The notes: generated by a model from the letters alone, not told the origin. A stretch of DNA of 64,000 nt from Bacteroidales bacterium (GCA_024401295.1 JAKSLG010000007.1:38243-102242); one strand, 5' to 3'; counted from the stretch's first letter, positions 52,201 to 60,707 are shown. A program made the numbers and translations.

Positions 52201-54568
52201 CGTCGTCGAGATTTTGAAGAAGATATTTTACAACATATGGCTTTGTTTCATTATCTGCAAACACAGCATAGTACGCTATGTTCTCTGTGTATTTAGAGCT
52301 CTCGTCGAATGGCATTGGCATTTCAGATGCTGGATCCGTATGCCAACCAAGGAAATTCTTACCCGCAGGCACATTGACCTTTGCCACGTCTGGTACTACG
52401 AGCGGTTTCTCATAGCGCTCTGTGTTTTCCTCAACAACTTCATCACCATTCTTCCAAGTTACAGTATAGAGATCACGATCGTAATAGATTTTTGCAGTGA
52501 TACCATCTTCATCAAGAATAACATCCTGTATCTCTTTTACATGGAATCCCCTTATCAACTCTCCTGTGAACACATAGTTTGACGCCTTTGTTTCACTCAA
52601 AAGATTACCTTTTACCTTTGGTTGACGTGTTGATGCATATTCGTCGTCGTCAAGATTCTGCTTGAAGTGTTCAATGTCATATTCCACCTCAATCATTCTT
52701 ACATACTCTTCATATTTATCCTCTTCGACAAATAATTTAAAGCAAGTGTTGAATACAGAATTTTCCGCATAAATATCCATCAATTCCTTTGGCACGCATA
52801 AAATTTTCTGGTTGGCCGCACTTGCCGTGCCAGAGAATGAAGAACTTGCCGCAACAGGAGGTGTTGGCGATGCAAGTCTGACAACAGACAAATTCGTCAT
52901 ATTCTGCATTGAATAATGTCGAATTTCTTTCATATCGTCTCCCAAATCAATAGCACGTAATTTTGTTCCGTAGAAAGTGCGCACCGAAGGCGTTCCTGTG
53001 TTACCCGAAAGATATTGTGTACCATCAGCTACTGTATATAACATCTTCTTTCTTCCTCTTGGATAAGAAATCATAGATATCTTGCCAGTCTCTCTCTTAT
53101 ACAAAGCATCGTCATATACAAAAAGACCATTTTTGTTTCCATTCGATGCTGTAAACTTCTCAAGATTCTGCAATCTATAGAAGTAACCATCATTACCATC
53201 CAACTTCAGGTTTTGTCCAATATCAAATGTCTTGGCAATTTGATTGTCATGCATACCACTTCCAGCAATTGATGTCACCTCGTTAGGCATAACGTAGTCA
53301 ACCACCTCAGCATTACTGCTCCAGCTGACAAGCTTCTTCATGTCCTTGGTGTATTCGATGCCTTCCTGTCCTTCTAGCTCTTTATATAGAGAAATATTGA
53401 TATATTTTATTGCGACAGGCGCAGGAGCTGCACTATTGTCTATGTTCTCAGCCAATAGCACTTCACTATTCTGGCAGTCGACATATTTCAGCGATGTGCA
53501 ACTGTAGAATGCTAGACTGACTATGTGTGTGACTGTCGTTGGCAAAATGAAAGTATCCGAACCATAAGTACCACTTTTGCCATCTGTCTGGAATGCCTTA
53601 AGAAGTTTATACGGAACTCCACCTGTATTTAATTCATACAAAGCCCTATTTCCGTTAGCATCTGTAATGACTCTATATTTAGGATTTTCTGGATCGACTG
53701 TCAAATTACATTTATCTGCACCAGTTATTCTGTAATAGTCACCAAAACCCGCAACCTTCTTTCCAAGACTGATATTTGTAGTAGATCCCCATCCATTACT
53801 GCCGACATATTCAAGACCACCTCCGTCAGTAAATGAATTTAGCGTCATATTCATTGAATGCGACAAGAATCTTTTTAATGTTGTTGGAGTTGTATAATCT
53901 ATTTTGCCAGCTAAGACAGGAAAGAGTACCAGTTTGGTGATATTTTTGTCATATAATATACCTTTTGCGTCGACAACATAGTTCGTATTGCCTTCTGCGA
54001 CTTCTACCTTATTTCCATAAAAACTAGCCCAACCAAACAATGTCGTACTATTATCACCAATGCTTGCCACATTTTTGCCTATTCTTAAGACGCCATCTTC
54101 TGGAGTTATACTCGTAACATAAAATGCATTGGCTTCAATTGTGGTCAATGATGGAGCATCAAGGTTTACGATTATACCGTTCCTCTTTGTTCCTTTATAG
54201 TCCATCAGTCCCGAAGAATCACCGCTATAGAAAAATGCTTGGCTCTTTATCGTCTTGACATTGCTTCCAAGAATAACCTGCTTCAACAGCTTACAATTGG
54301 CAAAACATTTGTAAGCAATAGTTGTCACCGGATATACGATATCATCCTTTTCTACATTGTCAGGAACCGCCACAATTCCCGAGTACTGATATGGTCCTTC
54401 GACCATTTCAGCATAACGAGCATCCGGATCGTCACTAGGATGCACCTTAAAATACATGGATCCCGGGCCTTCACCATAAACGACGTCATACGTCTGAGCC
54501 CAAAGCGTTGTACCACTCATCAACATTGTTGTAATGAGGAGCAATAAACTTAAGAACTTGTTTCTCAT
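47813..54568 (-). CDS. Giant cell-surface protein B: LRR, InlB/MucBP-like repeats, T9SS sorting domain
   Basis: A 2251-residue protein with signal peptide (MRNKFLSLLLLITTMLMSGT...LWAQ). Residues ~30-620 are BspA-like LRR and related strands (VKTIKSQAFFYSGDSS; LPTTVTHIVSLAFYSCTSLK). Residues ~650-1560 alternate two modules: MucBP-like (VKYLLQNLDDDNYTEDAS; VVEIKYDRNSYTVTWM) and Listeria-Bacteroides InlB repeats ending in GKHFIGWNTD...ATYYAIF. From ~1560 on come divergent InlB repeats like those of giant A, then the sorting domain. The last ~470 residues are virtually the same as in giant A, whereas three repeats just before are clearly related but diverged (e.g. TVEGDDHGTVSVPASAVY versus SVEGDEHCTVVAPGSAKY). 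It is probably secreted by the T9SS and adhesive. Confidence 0.88.
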   Translation of the reverse strand: MRNKFLSLLLLITTMLMSGTTLWAQTYDVVYGEGPGSMYFKVHPSDDPDARYAEMVEGPYQYSGIVAVPDNVEKDDIVYPVTTIAYKCFANCKLLKQVILGSNVKTIKSQAFFYSGDSSGLMDYKGTKRNGIIVNLDAPSLTTIEANAFYVTSITPEDGVLRIGKNVASIGDNSTTLFGWASFYGNKVEVAEGNTNYVVDAKGILYDKNITKLVLFPVLAGKIDYTTPTTLKRFLSHSMNMTLNSFTDGGGLEYVGSNGWGSTTNISLGKKVAGFGDYYRITGADKCNLTVDPENPKYRVITDANGNRALYELNTGGVPYKLLKAFQTDGKSGTYGSDTFILPTTVTHIVSLAFYSCTSLKYVDCQNSEVLLAENIDNSAAPAPVAIKYINISLYKELEGQEGIEYTKDMKKLVSWSSNAEVVDYVMPNEVTSIAGSGMHDNQIAKTFDIGQNLKLDGNDGYFYRLQNLEKFTASNGNKNGLFVYDDALYKRETGKISMISYPRGRKKMLYTVADGTQYLSGNTGTPSVRTFYGTKLRAIDLGDDMKEIRHYSMQNMTNLSVVRLASPTPPVAASSSFSGTASAANQKILCVPKELMDIYAENSVFNTCFKLFVEEDKYEEYVRMIEVEYDIEHFKQNLDDDEYASTRQPKVKGNLLSETKASNYVFTGELIRGFHVKEIQDVILDEDGITAKIYYDRDLYTVTWKNGDEVVEENTERYEKPLVVPDVAKVNVPAGKNFLGWHTDPASEMPMPFDESSKYTENIAYYAVFADNETKPYVVKYLLQNLDDDNYTEDASARVTTEGIWGLQTQATAKTYTGFTAQPFEQKTIAEDGSTVVEIKYDRNSYTVTWMNGSTKISAATKRYGTVLTAPDAPAAVAGKHFIGWNTDKDAEAAITLPSQYDNDATYYAIFVDNASVHYEVHHMWQNVAGNAYELNEKDNASGIAGIMTTAKAKTYTGFTAQTFEQKTIAEDGSTVVEIKYDRKSYTIKWMKGSTNISTGTLVYGASLTAPDAPAAAAGKHFIGWNTNKSATEAMNIAAITVTANATYYAIFLDNATVDYTVVHKTQKLDGTYEVKAQVTGKGVAGLKTNATANTYEGFTAQKITQAVIAEDGTTTIEVKYNRNSYKLAYENLEDAKIKNSSYTKAGNVKYEAAVVIPVLERTGYSYQWNTIPPATMPSNDVTLTVVWSANTYHDYWDFNDGKGGKVSGETKFGELIRKPDAILSKEGYNFVGWARKETPTVVIENDDFGTMPAKDVNFIAVWKEKDFNYTVKHKFEDLNGAFVENESMRETLTTSYNSVTNATAKNVEGFTAQTIVQKTVEGEGVTIEVNYNRNSYILTWVNTKPESVITNETAYTKIGSIKYGTTIVAPEYSLEGHTYIWSATVPSTMPAGDLTLTTQWDAVAVNYSVVHKFETVDGGTFVEDATMSETLSTKFGTTSDAKAKNVDGFVPNTIDQKIIDANDIVVEVLYRRVSYNLTWVNNSKPEATITNEDAYTKSGSVKYGTAIVAPQYSLEGYTYTWSVDVPSTMPAADFSSSVVFKAIDYTITYNGAENGSISGKTTATYGEKVVVTIAPDENYEIATITPSESVEISEDGMSAVLTMGASDITLNATFKKKVYPITLKTIGPGVLEFIGEEGAGIGESVTIAIKPEIGGKFDAISVTGASYDLSDDESYVVVTVENPTVVVLATFVQQGYKITVEGDDHGTVSVPASAVYNESVKITVAPDAGYELESIAVDGTNLPLNDKNEYSYTMPNADILISVAFKAIEYKITVGEVLNGTLSPMQETAHVGEEVSVQYQADEGYHFINFYVNDEVKALSDDNKFVMPASDVVLTVKFSESGYGIAVKDVEGGTVVPAVYEANAGDVVDLEIKPAAGYEFVSVGVAEGQKATIGNVDKSALTAKLTMAAENATIVPVFKKASFSISLTANDGNEVEVAKTAVFGDKVTVTFAPAKGYRFKEIKSDDVEFAVDAEGKSATFTMPAKDVKGSVSFEKIAYTIVYAESENGTISGPETACYGDKVTVTVTPDKYHILSDIEVSSGEVEMSDDRQSATITMDADNVIVSATFEKHCDYYQYAPSAVLYDWVLLVDKTEFAKLGYDIDDTNVTWYRIVGEQDDPCDDFDVEDDEVAGQGLYLTSETSLLGSGNYYAVIEVDGERFRTKTFFYESNGQNKVMLVPTRASRRQTLRISGLKDVADVMVYDMTGNLVRVLKTDGNETYNIEAEDNSGMYIVRIVSENKEWSIKYLVK

Positions 54569-54601
54569 ATATTATTCTTTTTTTGTTGCGTAACCATAAA
54601 G

Positions 54602-54617
54602 TGCGTACTAATACGCA
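54602..54617. promoter_or_regulatory. Inverted repeat in the leader of giant gene B
   Basis: TGCGTA-CTAA-TACGCA: six-base perfect arms and a four-base centre, ten bases downstream of the -7 box and 34 bases before the giant B ATG. It could be an operator or a small RNA hairpin. Confidence 0.35.
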
Positions 54618-54626
54618 TAATCGGGT

Positions 54627-54634
54627 CAAAGTTA
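54627..54634 (-). promoter_or_regulatory. Candidate -7 box of giant gene B
   Basis: Minus-strand TAACTTTG, an exact TAnnTTTG match. At the -33 position only TTTA is found, about 22 bases away. It is the only good promoter signal I see upstream of the two giant-barrel units. Confidence 0.5.
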
Positions 54635-54732
54635 AGCATAATATACCAACCAGATATAAAAAAAAAGCAAAAAAGACCAACATTATATTAACAGACCCTG
54701 TGTGTAACTAACAAGTTATCAACAATGCGGAC

Positions 54733-54767
54733 AAAAAAAACTCCAGTCCTCTCATGAGAACCGGAGT
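54733..54767 (-). terminator. Terminator of pnp
   Basis: Twelve-base arms (54740-54751 and 54756-54767) pair on the minus strand with two G-U pairs around a four-base loop, followed by eight T. It separates pnp from giant gene B. Confidence 0.88.
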
Positions 54768-54798
54768 CATAAAATACTTAATTGATATGCTCTAGCAA

Positions 54799-57081
54799 TT
54801 ATTCGCCCTGATTGTCATCGTGGCGTAGACGGTCGAAGTTGCGACGCTCGCCCTGTGGACGACCTTCACGACGTGGACCGCGATCACCATCACGACGAGG
54901 GCCTCTATCGCCCTGTGGACGTGGAGCACGCTCGCGTGGAGCAGGTTCCGTCCATCCTTCTGGCTTAGGGAGAAGGTCGCGGCGTGAGAGACGGAGCTTA
55001 CCAGTCTTCTCGTCGATCTCCTTGAGGAGAACCTCGATCTCTTCACCTTCCTTAACAACCTCAGCAGGGTCTTCTGTGCGCTTCCAATCCATTTCGCTTA
55101 CATGGAGGAGGCCGTCCTTACCAGGAAGGATCTCTACGAATGCACCGAATGCAACGAGTGACTTAACCTTACCCTTGTATGTCTTGCCTACCTCAGGAAC
55201 TGCGCAGATGAGGTTGATGCGTGCCTTTGCAGCCTCAATGTCGGCCTTATTAGAAGACGCGATGCTAACCTTACCGATGTTGCCCTCTTCTTCGATAGTG
55301 ATTGTAGTATTTGTAGAAGCCTGTATTTCCTGAATGATCTTACCGCCAGGGCCGATAACAGCACCAATGAAATCCTTAGGGATAGTGATAAGTTCGATAC
55401 GTGGCACGTGTGGCTTGTAGTCTTCGCGTGGAGCTGGGATAGTATCCTCGATGAGGTCGAGGATGTGGAGACGACCCTGCTTAGCCTGCTCGAGAGCCTT
55501 CTCGAGAACCTCATAGCGGAGACCGTCGATCTTGATATCCATCTGTGTTGCTGTGATACCATCACGTGTACCGATTACCTTGAAGTCCATATCACCCAAG
55601 TGGTCCTCGTCACCAAGGATATCTGAAAGCACGCAATACTTGTCTGACTTATCGTCCGAGATAAGACCCATAGCGATACCAGCACATGGCTTCTTGATCT
55701 TTACGCCGGCATCCATCAATGCAAGTGTACCTGCACAAACAGTAGCCATTGATGAAGAGCCGTTCGACTCGAGGATATCAGATACTACACGTACTGTATA
55801 TGGTATATCCTCTGGGATCATGTTCTTAAGGCCACGCATAGCGAGGTGACCGTGACCAATCTCGCGACGACCTACGCCCTTAGGAGCCTTAGGGTCGTTA
55901 GTAGAGAATGGAGGGAAGTTGTAGTGGAGGAGGAACTTGTCGGTGCCCTGAACAGTAGCCTCGTCGATAAGCTTCTCGTCGAGCTTAGTACCGAGAGTAA
56001 CAGTAGAGAGAGACTGAGTCTCACCACGAGTGAAGATAGCCGAACCATGAGGTCCAGGGAGGTAACCCACCTCGCACCAGATAGGACGAATCTCGTCCAT
56101 GCGACGACCGTCGAGACGCTTAGTCTCATCGAGCATAGCGCGACGAACAGCGTCACGCTCTACATCGTGGTAGTAGCGCTTGATGTTAGCTTCAGGAATT
56201 TCGCCTTCGAAACCTTCTGGGTAGTGGTTTGCTATAAATTCAGTAACGATAGCTTCGAAACGATCGCCACGTTCAGCCTTGTTAGCGCAAGCCGAGCATG
56301 CTACCTCGTATGCCTTAGGATAGCACTCCTTACGAACGAGTTCGCGGAGCTCTTCGTCGTTGTTCTCGTGGCAGTAAGAACGCTTAGCCTTGCCGCATTC
56401 CTTAGCAAGTTCAACCTGAGCAGCAACCTGCTTCTTGATAGCCTCGTGAGCGAACTTGAGGGCTTCGAGCATAACAGTCTCAGAAACCTCCTTAGCCTCG
56501 CCTTCTACCATGTTGATGTCGTTGGCAGAAGCAGCAACCATGAGGTCGAGGTCGGCACGCTCAAGATCCTTAGAAGAAGGGTTGATGACAAACTTGCCAT
56601 CGATACGAGCTACGCGAACCTCAGATATTGGTCCGTTGAATGGGATGTCGCTGACAGCCATAGCAGCAGATGCTGCAAGACCAGCGAGTGAGTCTGGCAT
56701 CACGTTCTCATCAGCAGAGAAGAGAGTGATAGTCACAAAAGTGTCAGCGTGATAGTCGTCTGGGAAAAGTGGACGGAGAGCACGGTCGACAAGACGAGCG
56801 ATAAGGATCTCGTAATCGGATGCACGACCTTCGCGCTTTGTGAAGCCGCCAGGGAAGCGACCTGCTGATGCGAATTTTTCTTTGTACTCTACAGTCAATG
56901 GCATGAAGTCGGTGTCTGGCTTAGCTTCCTTCGCACTTGTTACTGCTGCGAGGAGATAAGTGCCGCCGCACTTTACCATAACTGAACCGTCTGCCTGCTT
57001 TGCTAATTTACCTGTTTCAATGGTGATGGTCCTTCCGTCACCCAAGTCAATTACCTTTTCAAATGGTGTTGGTTTAATCAT
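54799..57081 (-). CDS. pnp: Polyribonucleotide nucleotidyltransferase (PNPase)
   Basis: A 760-residue enzyme that degrades RNA from the 3' end with phosphate and can add nucleotides in reverse. Two RNase PH-like cores are seen: the first from [20 protein letters not shown] with [18 protein letters not shown], the second with [16 protein letters not shown] and the catalytic-side [16 protein letters not shown] domain ([15 protein letters not shown], about 575-590) and an S1 domain ([20 protein letters not shown] ... LLHVSEMDW) follow. The C-terminus is a ~50-residue basic tail of RGP/RPQG repeats ([18 protein letters not shown]), not part of the E. coli enzyme and typical of Bacteroidetes; it may help bind RNA. 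A TAACTTTG -7 box is 42 bases upstream. Confidence 0.96.
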   Translation of the reverse strand: MIKPTPFEKVIDLGDGRTITIETGKLAKQADGSVMVKCGGTYLLAAVTSAKEAKPDTDFMPLTVEYKEKFASAGRFPGGFTKREGRASDYEILIARLVDRALRPLFPDDYHADTFVTITLFSADENVMPDSLAGLAASAAMAVSDIPFNGPISEVRVARIDGKFVINPSSKDLERADLDLMVAASANDINMVEGEAKEVSETVMLEALKFAHEAIKKQVAAQVELAKECGKAKRSYCHENNDEELRELVRKECYPKAYEVACSACANKAERGDRFEAIVTEFIANHYPEGFEGEIPEANIKRYYHDVERDAVRRAMLDETKRLDGRRMDEIRPIWCEVGYLPGPHGSAIFTRGETQSLSTVTLGTKLDEKLIDEATVQGTDKFLLHYNFPPFSTNDPKAPKGVGRREIGHGHLAMRGLKNMIPEDIPYTVRVVSDILESNGSSSMATVCAGTLALMDAGVKIKKPCAGIAMGLISDDKSDKYCVLSDILGDEDHLGDMDFKVIGTRDGITATQMDIKIDGLRYEVLEKALEQAKQGRLHILDLIEDTIPAPREDYKPHVPRIELITIPKDFIGAVIGPGGKIIQEIQASTNTTITIEEEGNIGKVSIASSNKADIEAAKARINLICAVPEVGKTYKGKVKSLVAFGAFVEILPGKDGLLHVSEMDWKRTEDPAEVVKEGEEIEVLLKEIDEKTGKLRLSRRDLLPKPEGWTEPAPRERAPRPQGDRGPRRDGDRGPRREGRPQGERRNFDRLRHDDNQGE

Positions 57082-57122
57082 GACTTTGTTAATCTTTCTT
57101 TTTATAACCTTTAATATCGCGT

Positions 57123-57130
57123 CAAAGTTA
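57123..57130 (-). promoter_or_regulatory. Candidate -7 box of pnp
   Basis: Minus-strand TAACTTTG, an exact match to TAnnTTTG. No clear TTTG at the usual distance. Confidence 0.45.
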
Positions 57131-57186
57131 ACAAAAGTTATGGACTTTTATCAGAGCAACTCTTTTTTTCTTCAAAAAGCACCAAT

Positions 57187-57222
57187 AAAAAAAGAGATGA
57201 AGGTTGAAAACCCACATCTCTT
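57187..57222 (-). terminator. Terminator after tRNA-Gly
   Basis: Arms AAGAGATG (57192-57199) and CATCTCTT (57215-57222) with further inner pairs; on the minus strand followed by a T run. It ends the tRNA transcript before pnp. Confidence 0.8.
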
Positions 57223-57232
57223 AATACATCCG

Positions 57233-57305
57233 AGCGGCAAACGGGACTCGAACCCGCGACCCTCAGCTTGGGAAGCTAATGCACTACCAACTGTGCTATT
57301 GCCGC
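57233..57305 (-). tRNA. tRNA-Gly (anticodon CCC)
   Basis: A 73-base cloverleaf on the minus strand. Acceptor arms GCGGCAA and TTGCCGC pair fully; the D arm is GCAC...GTGC; the anticodon stem-loop TTAGC-TTCCCAA-GCTGA gives CCC; the T arm contains GGTTCGAGTCC. The 3' CCA is not encoded (CGG follows position 73). It has its own promoter and terminator. Confidence 0.95.
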
Positions 57306-57316
57306 AAATGACGCTA

Positions 57317-57347
57317 CAAAATTATCAAAATTTTTTCATCTGACAAT
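57317..57347 (-). promoter_or_regulatory. Promoter of tRNA-Gly
   Basis: On the minus strand: ATTG, 19 bases, TAATTTTG (57317-57324), ending 11 bases before the tRNA. Confidence 0.7.
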
Positions 57348-57366
57348 TCCGAACAACATATATATT

Positions 57367-58119
57367 TTACCAACTTCCACCACCGCCGCCACCGCCAAAG
57401 TGACCGCCACCGAAACCGCCAAAAGATCCGCGACCTCCACTGAATGATCCCCAATCAGAACTACTGCCCCAAACAAACGGACCACCAAGACCGCCAAAAG
57501 TAACATGACCACCGCCTTTGTGATTATCACCCTTGACCATACGTGACAAGACAATGAATATGGCAATAATCAACAGAACAGATATTGTTGTACGAAAAAA
57601 GTCATCCTCATCATTGGATGATGCATAATATTCTCCTTCACACGCTTTCATAACAGCAATTGCACCTGCAATGATACCATTGGCATAATTGTTTTGGAGA
57701 AAATATGGAATCATCTCGTCATTAACGATATGCGTACACACGACATCCGGCAAAGCACCTTCGAGTCCATAACCGGGAGCAATAAATGCTCGGCCCCTAT
57801 CATTTGCGGAAAATTTAGGCTTCACAAGTATCACAACGCCGTTGTTTTTCCCAGACTGACCAACACCCCACTTCTCGCCGATCTCATAGGCATAGGAAGA
57901 GACATCGTAGCCTTCAAGATCTCGGACCGTTACAACAGTCACTTGCGTTGATGTCCGCAGCGCATATCTGACAAGAGAGTCCTCAAGTGCAGCCACCTGA
58001 CGCTCGGACAACACCCCGGCAAAGTCATTGACAAGTCTCTCTACACTTGTTTTTTGCACGATTGCCGTGCTTGCCAATGAGAAAAACAGAAAAAGACATG
58101 TCAAGATGAACTTTTTCAT
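57367..58119 (-). CDS. TPM-domain membrane protein with Gly-rich C-terminus (YgcG-like)
   Basis: A 250-residue protein from ATG 58119; the longer open frame overlaps the upstream gene region and is not needed. A signal peptide (MKKFILTCLFLFFSLASTAI) leads to the TPM domain (about 25-155) with LVNDFAGVLSERQVAALEDS, TQVTVVTVRDLEGYDVSSYA, GKNNGVVILVKP and IAPGYGLEGALPD. One transmembrane segment (about 180-198, TTISVLLIIAIFIVLSRMV) follows, then a cytoplasmic-side tail of Gly, Ser and Phe ending in GGGGGGSW. TPM proteins commonly stand with LemA, as here, and are linked with membrane-protein quality and photosystem repair in other organisms; the role here is unknown. Confidence 0.88.
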   Translation of the reverse strand: MKKFILTCLFLFFSLASTAIVQKTSVERLVNDFAGVLSERQVAALEDSLVRYALRTSTQVTVVTVRDLEGYDVSSYAYEIGEKWGVGQSGKNNGVVILVKPKFSANDRGRAFIAPGYGLEGALPDVVCTHIVNDEMIPYFLQNNYANGIIAGAIAVMKACEGEYYASSNDEDDFFRTTISVLLIIAIFIVLSRMVKGDNHKGGGHVTFGGLGGPFVWGSSSDWGSFSGGRGSFGGFGGGHFGGGGGGGSW

Positions 58120-58132
58120 GTTGAAAAGACTA

Positions 58133-58567
58133 TTAATCACCAAAAGAGACTTCATTTGGCAATTCGTTTTTATCATCAGATTGATACGGGAAATAGGCTT
58201 TCAATTTTTCGCCTGTCATCCGTATTCCTGCACACAAACCACCTACTATATCCCCAGCACGGAAAGAGTCTGACAAAGCAACGCACACATCATTCCAAAA
58301 GTCGTCATCAACCTTCTGATTTATACCCACATCGCCAATCACGGCAAATTTCCTCTCTTCCGATGCCAAATAGAAAAGGACGCCATTACGCAATTCTGTC
58401 TTATGCATGCCAAGACGCGCAAAAGCCTTTGCAGCATCATCCAACACGTTGGACGAACAATGCTTATCGATATGGACGTGAATCTCTCCAGAGCAATTAC
58501 ACTCAGCTTCAGCTATAACTTGCTCTATACGAGTACACTCTTCTTGTGTCAGAAAACGAGTTCCCAT
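58133..58567 (-). CDS. TPM-domain protein, short form
   Basis: A 144-residue protein without a signal peptide. It starts MGTRFLTQEECTRIEQVIAE, then CSGEIHVHIDKHC, the TPM-type TELRNGVLFYLASEERKFAV and IGDVGINQKVDDDFWNDVC, and GDIVGGLCAGIRMTGEKL. It corresponds to the second TPM protein often seen next to LemA and the YgcG-like protein. The ATG shares base 58567 with the LemA stop region, so the genes are coupled. The lack of a membrane anchor suggests that it is cytoplasmic or attached through its partner. Confidence 0.88.
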   Translation of the reverse strand: MGTRFLTQEECTRIEQVIAEAECNCSGEIHVHIDKHCSSNVLDDAAKAFARLGMHKTELRNGVLFYLASEERKFAVIGDVGINQKVDDDFWNDVCVALSDSFRAGDIVGGLCAGIRMTGEKLKAYFPYQSDDKNELPNEVSFGD

Positions 58568-59151
58568 CAGAACTGAACGGTTGGAGCTTCTTCTGCGCCT
58601 GCTTTAGCAGTAAAGTATGGCTTGGAAGTGAAGCTGAAAAATCCTGCTATCAAATTATTTGGGAACTTGCGTATGTAAGTATTGTAATCACGTGCAGCAT
58701 CATTAAATTTCTGACGTTCGACAGTGATGCGGTTTTCCGTACCTTCAAGCTGAACCTGAAGATCTCGGAACTGCTCGCTGGCCTTCAAATCCGGATAATT
58801 TTCCTGCACCATAAGCAAACGCGAGAGCGCAGACGAAAGACCATCCTGAGCCTGTTGGAATTTCTGAAGCGAAGCCTCATTGATATTTGATGCGTCGATT
58901 GTCACACCTGTCGCTTTTGCTCGAGCCTCAACAACGGCTGTGAGCGTTTCACTCTCGTGAGCAGCATAACCCTTGACCGTTGCCACAAGATTTGGAATGA
59001 GATCGGCACGACGCTGATACACGTTTTCAACCTGAGCCCATGCAGCTTCAACACCTTCCTGCTTTTCTACCATTGTGTTGTAACCACAACTTGACAACAT
59101 AATCGTTGTCAATGCACACAAAATCAAAGTTTTAATATTTTTCATAACCAT
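58567..59151 (-). CDS. lemA: LemA family lipoprotein
   Basis: A 194-residue protein with lipobox (TTIMLSSC; start at ATG 59151 or two codons later at 59145). The LemA core has EKQEGVEAAWAQVENVYQRR followed by ADLIPNLVATVKGYA and AVVEARAKATG, then RLLMVQENYPDLKASEQFRD and FNDAARDYNTYIRKFPNN. LemA proteins form a long antiparallel helix bundle outside the cytoplasm; their role is not settled. The order LemA-TPM-TPM is a recurring neighbourhood in Bacteroidetes. It lies five bases after the S41 protease gene. Confidence 0.9.
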   Translation of the reverse strand: MVMKNIKTLILCALTTIMLSSCGYNTMVEKQEGVEAAWAQVENVYQRRADLIPNLVATVKGYAAHESETLTAVVEARAKATGVTIDASNINEASLQKFQQAQDGLSSALSRLLMVQENYPDLKASEQFRDLQVQLEGTENRITVERQKFNDAARDYNTYIRKFPNNLIAGFFSFTSKPYFTAKAGAEEAPTVQF

Positions 59152-59155
59152 ATAA

Positions 59156-60595
59156 TTATTTAGTAACTTTTTTATTATTTCCTATTATAGCACCTCCGAA
59201 ATGGCCTTGATGACCTATCACGTGAGGAGTCGTTTTTGCCGATTTATTCGAACTTTCCGGAAACTTTCCTGTTTCAATAAAATCGAGAGCAATGGCCGTA
59301 AGCGGCTCATCTGTATCGCCCAAAGTTCCCATATCCGAATACGAAAGTTCATCAACCATGTAATCCGGATCAATTCCCGTATGATTAGACGTATCAATCG
59401 TTTTATCATTCGAGTTATAATAGACTGCAATTATAGGCGCTACCATCCAGTTATTTATCTGGGGATTATAATACGGACGTCCCGTACCCATTGTCACAAA
59501 ATCTGACGGCAACATTATCTGGAGCGTTGTATTCTTGCCTCCAGTCGACTTACCTATGGTATATACACTCATATATGGCTCAAGACCAATAATTGTTGAC
59601 TCCGATGCCGAATAAGTATCATTTCCTGTCAATATAAAAATTCTGTCGAGATCGAGAGAACTAGAAGCAAGAGAAGCATCAAAAAAGACGCTCGCAGAAT
59701 CTCGGCTATACTCAGCAGCTGCACTCAATTTATCATTGAAATCATAATAAACGAGCAAATCTCCATTCGCCACATTCTTTTGCGGAGCAATAAGACTGCA
59801 AAGGTGCTGCATCGCAGTCATATAGCCGCCACGATTGTAGCGCAAATCAAGGATCAACTCGCGAACACCCTGCGACTTAAAGTCTGCGAAGACACTTGTG
59901 AGTTCATCATCAAAATGCGAGAAATAGTCCATGTATAGCAAATAACCGACTTTCTTGCCTGCACGTTCAAAAACAGAATGTTCCGCCACAGGACTAACAT
60001 CGATTTCATCTGCCGTGATTTCATATTCCAAGTCGTAGAACTCATTCTTCTGCGCATCATAGCGACTTACAGTATATTTAGCAGTAGTCTTGCCAAACAG
60101 CGAAATATAATTGCTCTTTGTCAGACGTTCACCATCGACTTTGTAGATAAGATCTCCTCGCTTTGCACCCGCAATGTAAGAAGGCGTATCCTTATATACA
60201 TAGTTAATGTTGACATAGATTTTATCATCATCGTCGTCGTAAACCATGAACACATATTCCCATCCCATCGACGTACTTTGCCCACTGACCTCTTTCGAAT
60301 ATCCATCTGCATCATCGCTGATGAAAGAGAAAATGTCGTCTTTATAGAGCAAACCATAGAAATAATCTTCGGTATTATCCTGCGCCCTGTAATCAAGATT
60401 TGGCATCTGGTCATACCAATAATAATAGTCGGTCATGACTTCATGGACGAACCTGTTAGCCTCAACTTTCAGGCTATTGCCGCCGGGAATATGACCACGA
60501 GACGGACGGTCATCATCCTCATCGCACGAAACAAATGCCAATGCGACAAACGCAGAAAACAGAATTATATATTTGTTTATACGTAACAATTTCAC
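59156..60595 (-). CDS. S41 family peptidase, lipoprotein (C-terminal processing protease type)
   Basis: About 479 residues. The start is uncertain: no ATG is available, and TTG 60610, GTG 60595 and TTG 60589 are in frame. I prefer GTG because it gives a normal lipoprotein signal ending LAFVSC, and a TATATTTG box overlaps the first TTG. After an N-terminal helical part there is a PDZ-like domain (KDTPSYIAGAKRGDLIYKVD) and the S41 core: LILDLRYNRGGYMTAMQHL and the nucleophile motif NDTYSASESTIIGLEP, with Ser in SASE, and a Lys-bearing STGGKNTT downstream. The protein would cut substrates in the periplasm. Confidence 0.83.
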   Translation of the reverse strand: MKLLRINKYIILFSAFVALAFVSCDEDDDRPSRGHIPGGNSLKVEANRFVHEVMTDYYYWYDQMPNLDYRAQDNTEDYFYGLLYKDDIFSFISDDADGYSKEVSGQSTSMGWEYVFMVYDDDDDKIYVNINYVYKDTPSYIAGAKRGDLIYKVDGERLTKSNYISLFGKTTAKYTVSRYDAQKNEFYDLEYEITADEIDVSPVAEHSVFERAGKKVGYLLYMDYFSHFDDELTSVFADFKSQGVRELILDLRYNRGGYMTAMQHLCSLIAPQKNVANGDLLVYYDFNDKLSAAAEYSRDSASVFFDASLASSSLDLDRIFILTGNDTYSASESTIIGLEPYMSVYTIGKSTGGKNTTLQIMLPSDFVTMGTGRPYYNPQINNWMVAPIIAVYYNSNDKTIDTSNHTGIDPDYMVDELSYSDMGTLGDTDEPLTAIALDFIETGKFPESSNKSAKTTPHVIGHQGHFGGAIIGNNKKVTK

Positions 60596-60707
60596 TCTTT
60601 TAATTCGCAAATATATACTTTATAGCACGAATTGCGTTCCAAAATGCAAAAAATCGGCAATACAGACGAAAAGTTTTGAGACAAATCCCGCAAACTCCCG
60701 AAACACG

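Noticed and set aside
55846-56691. 281-codon plus-strand frame
   Set aside because: It lies opposite the well-conserved pnp coding region and has no recognisable domain.
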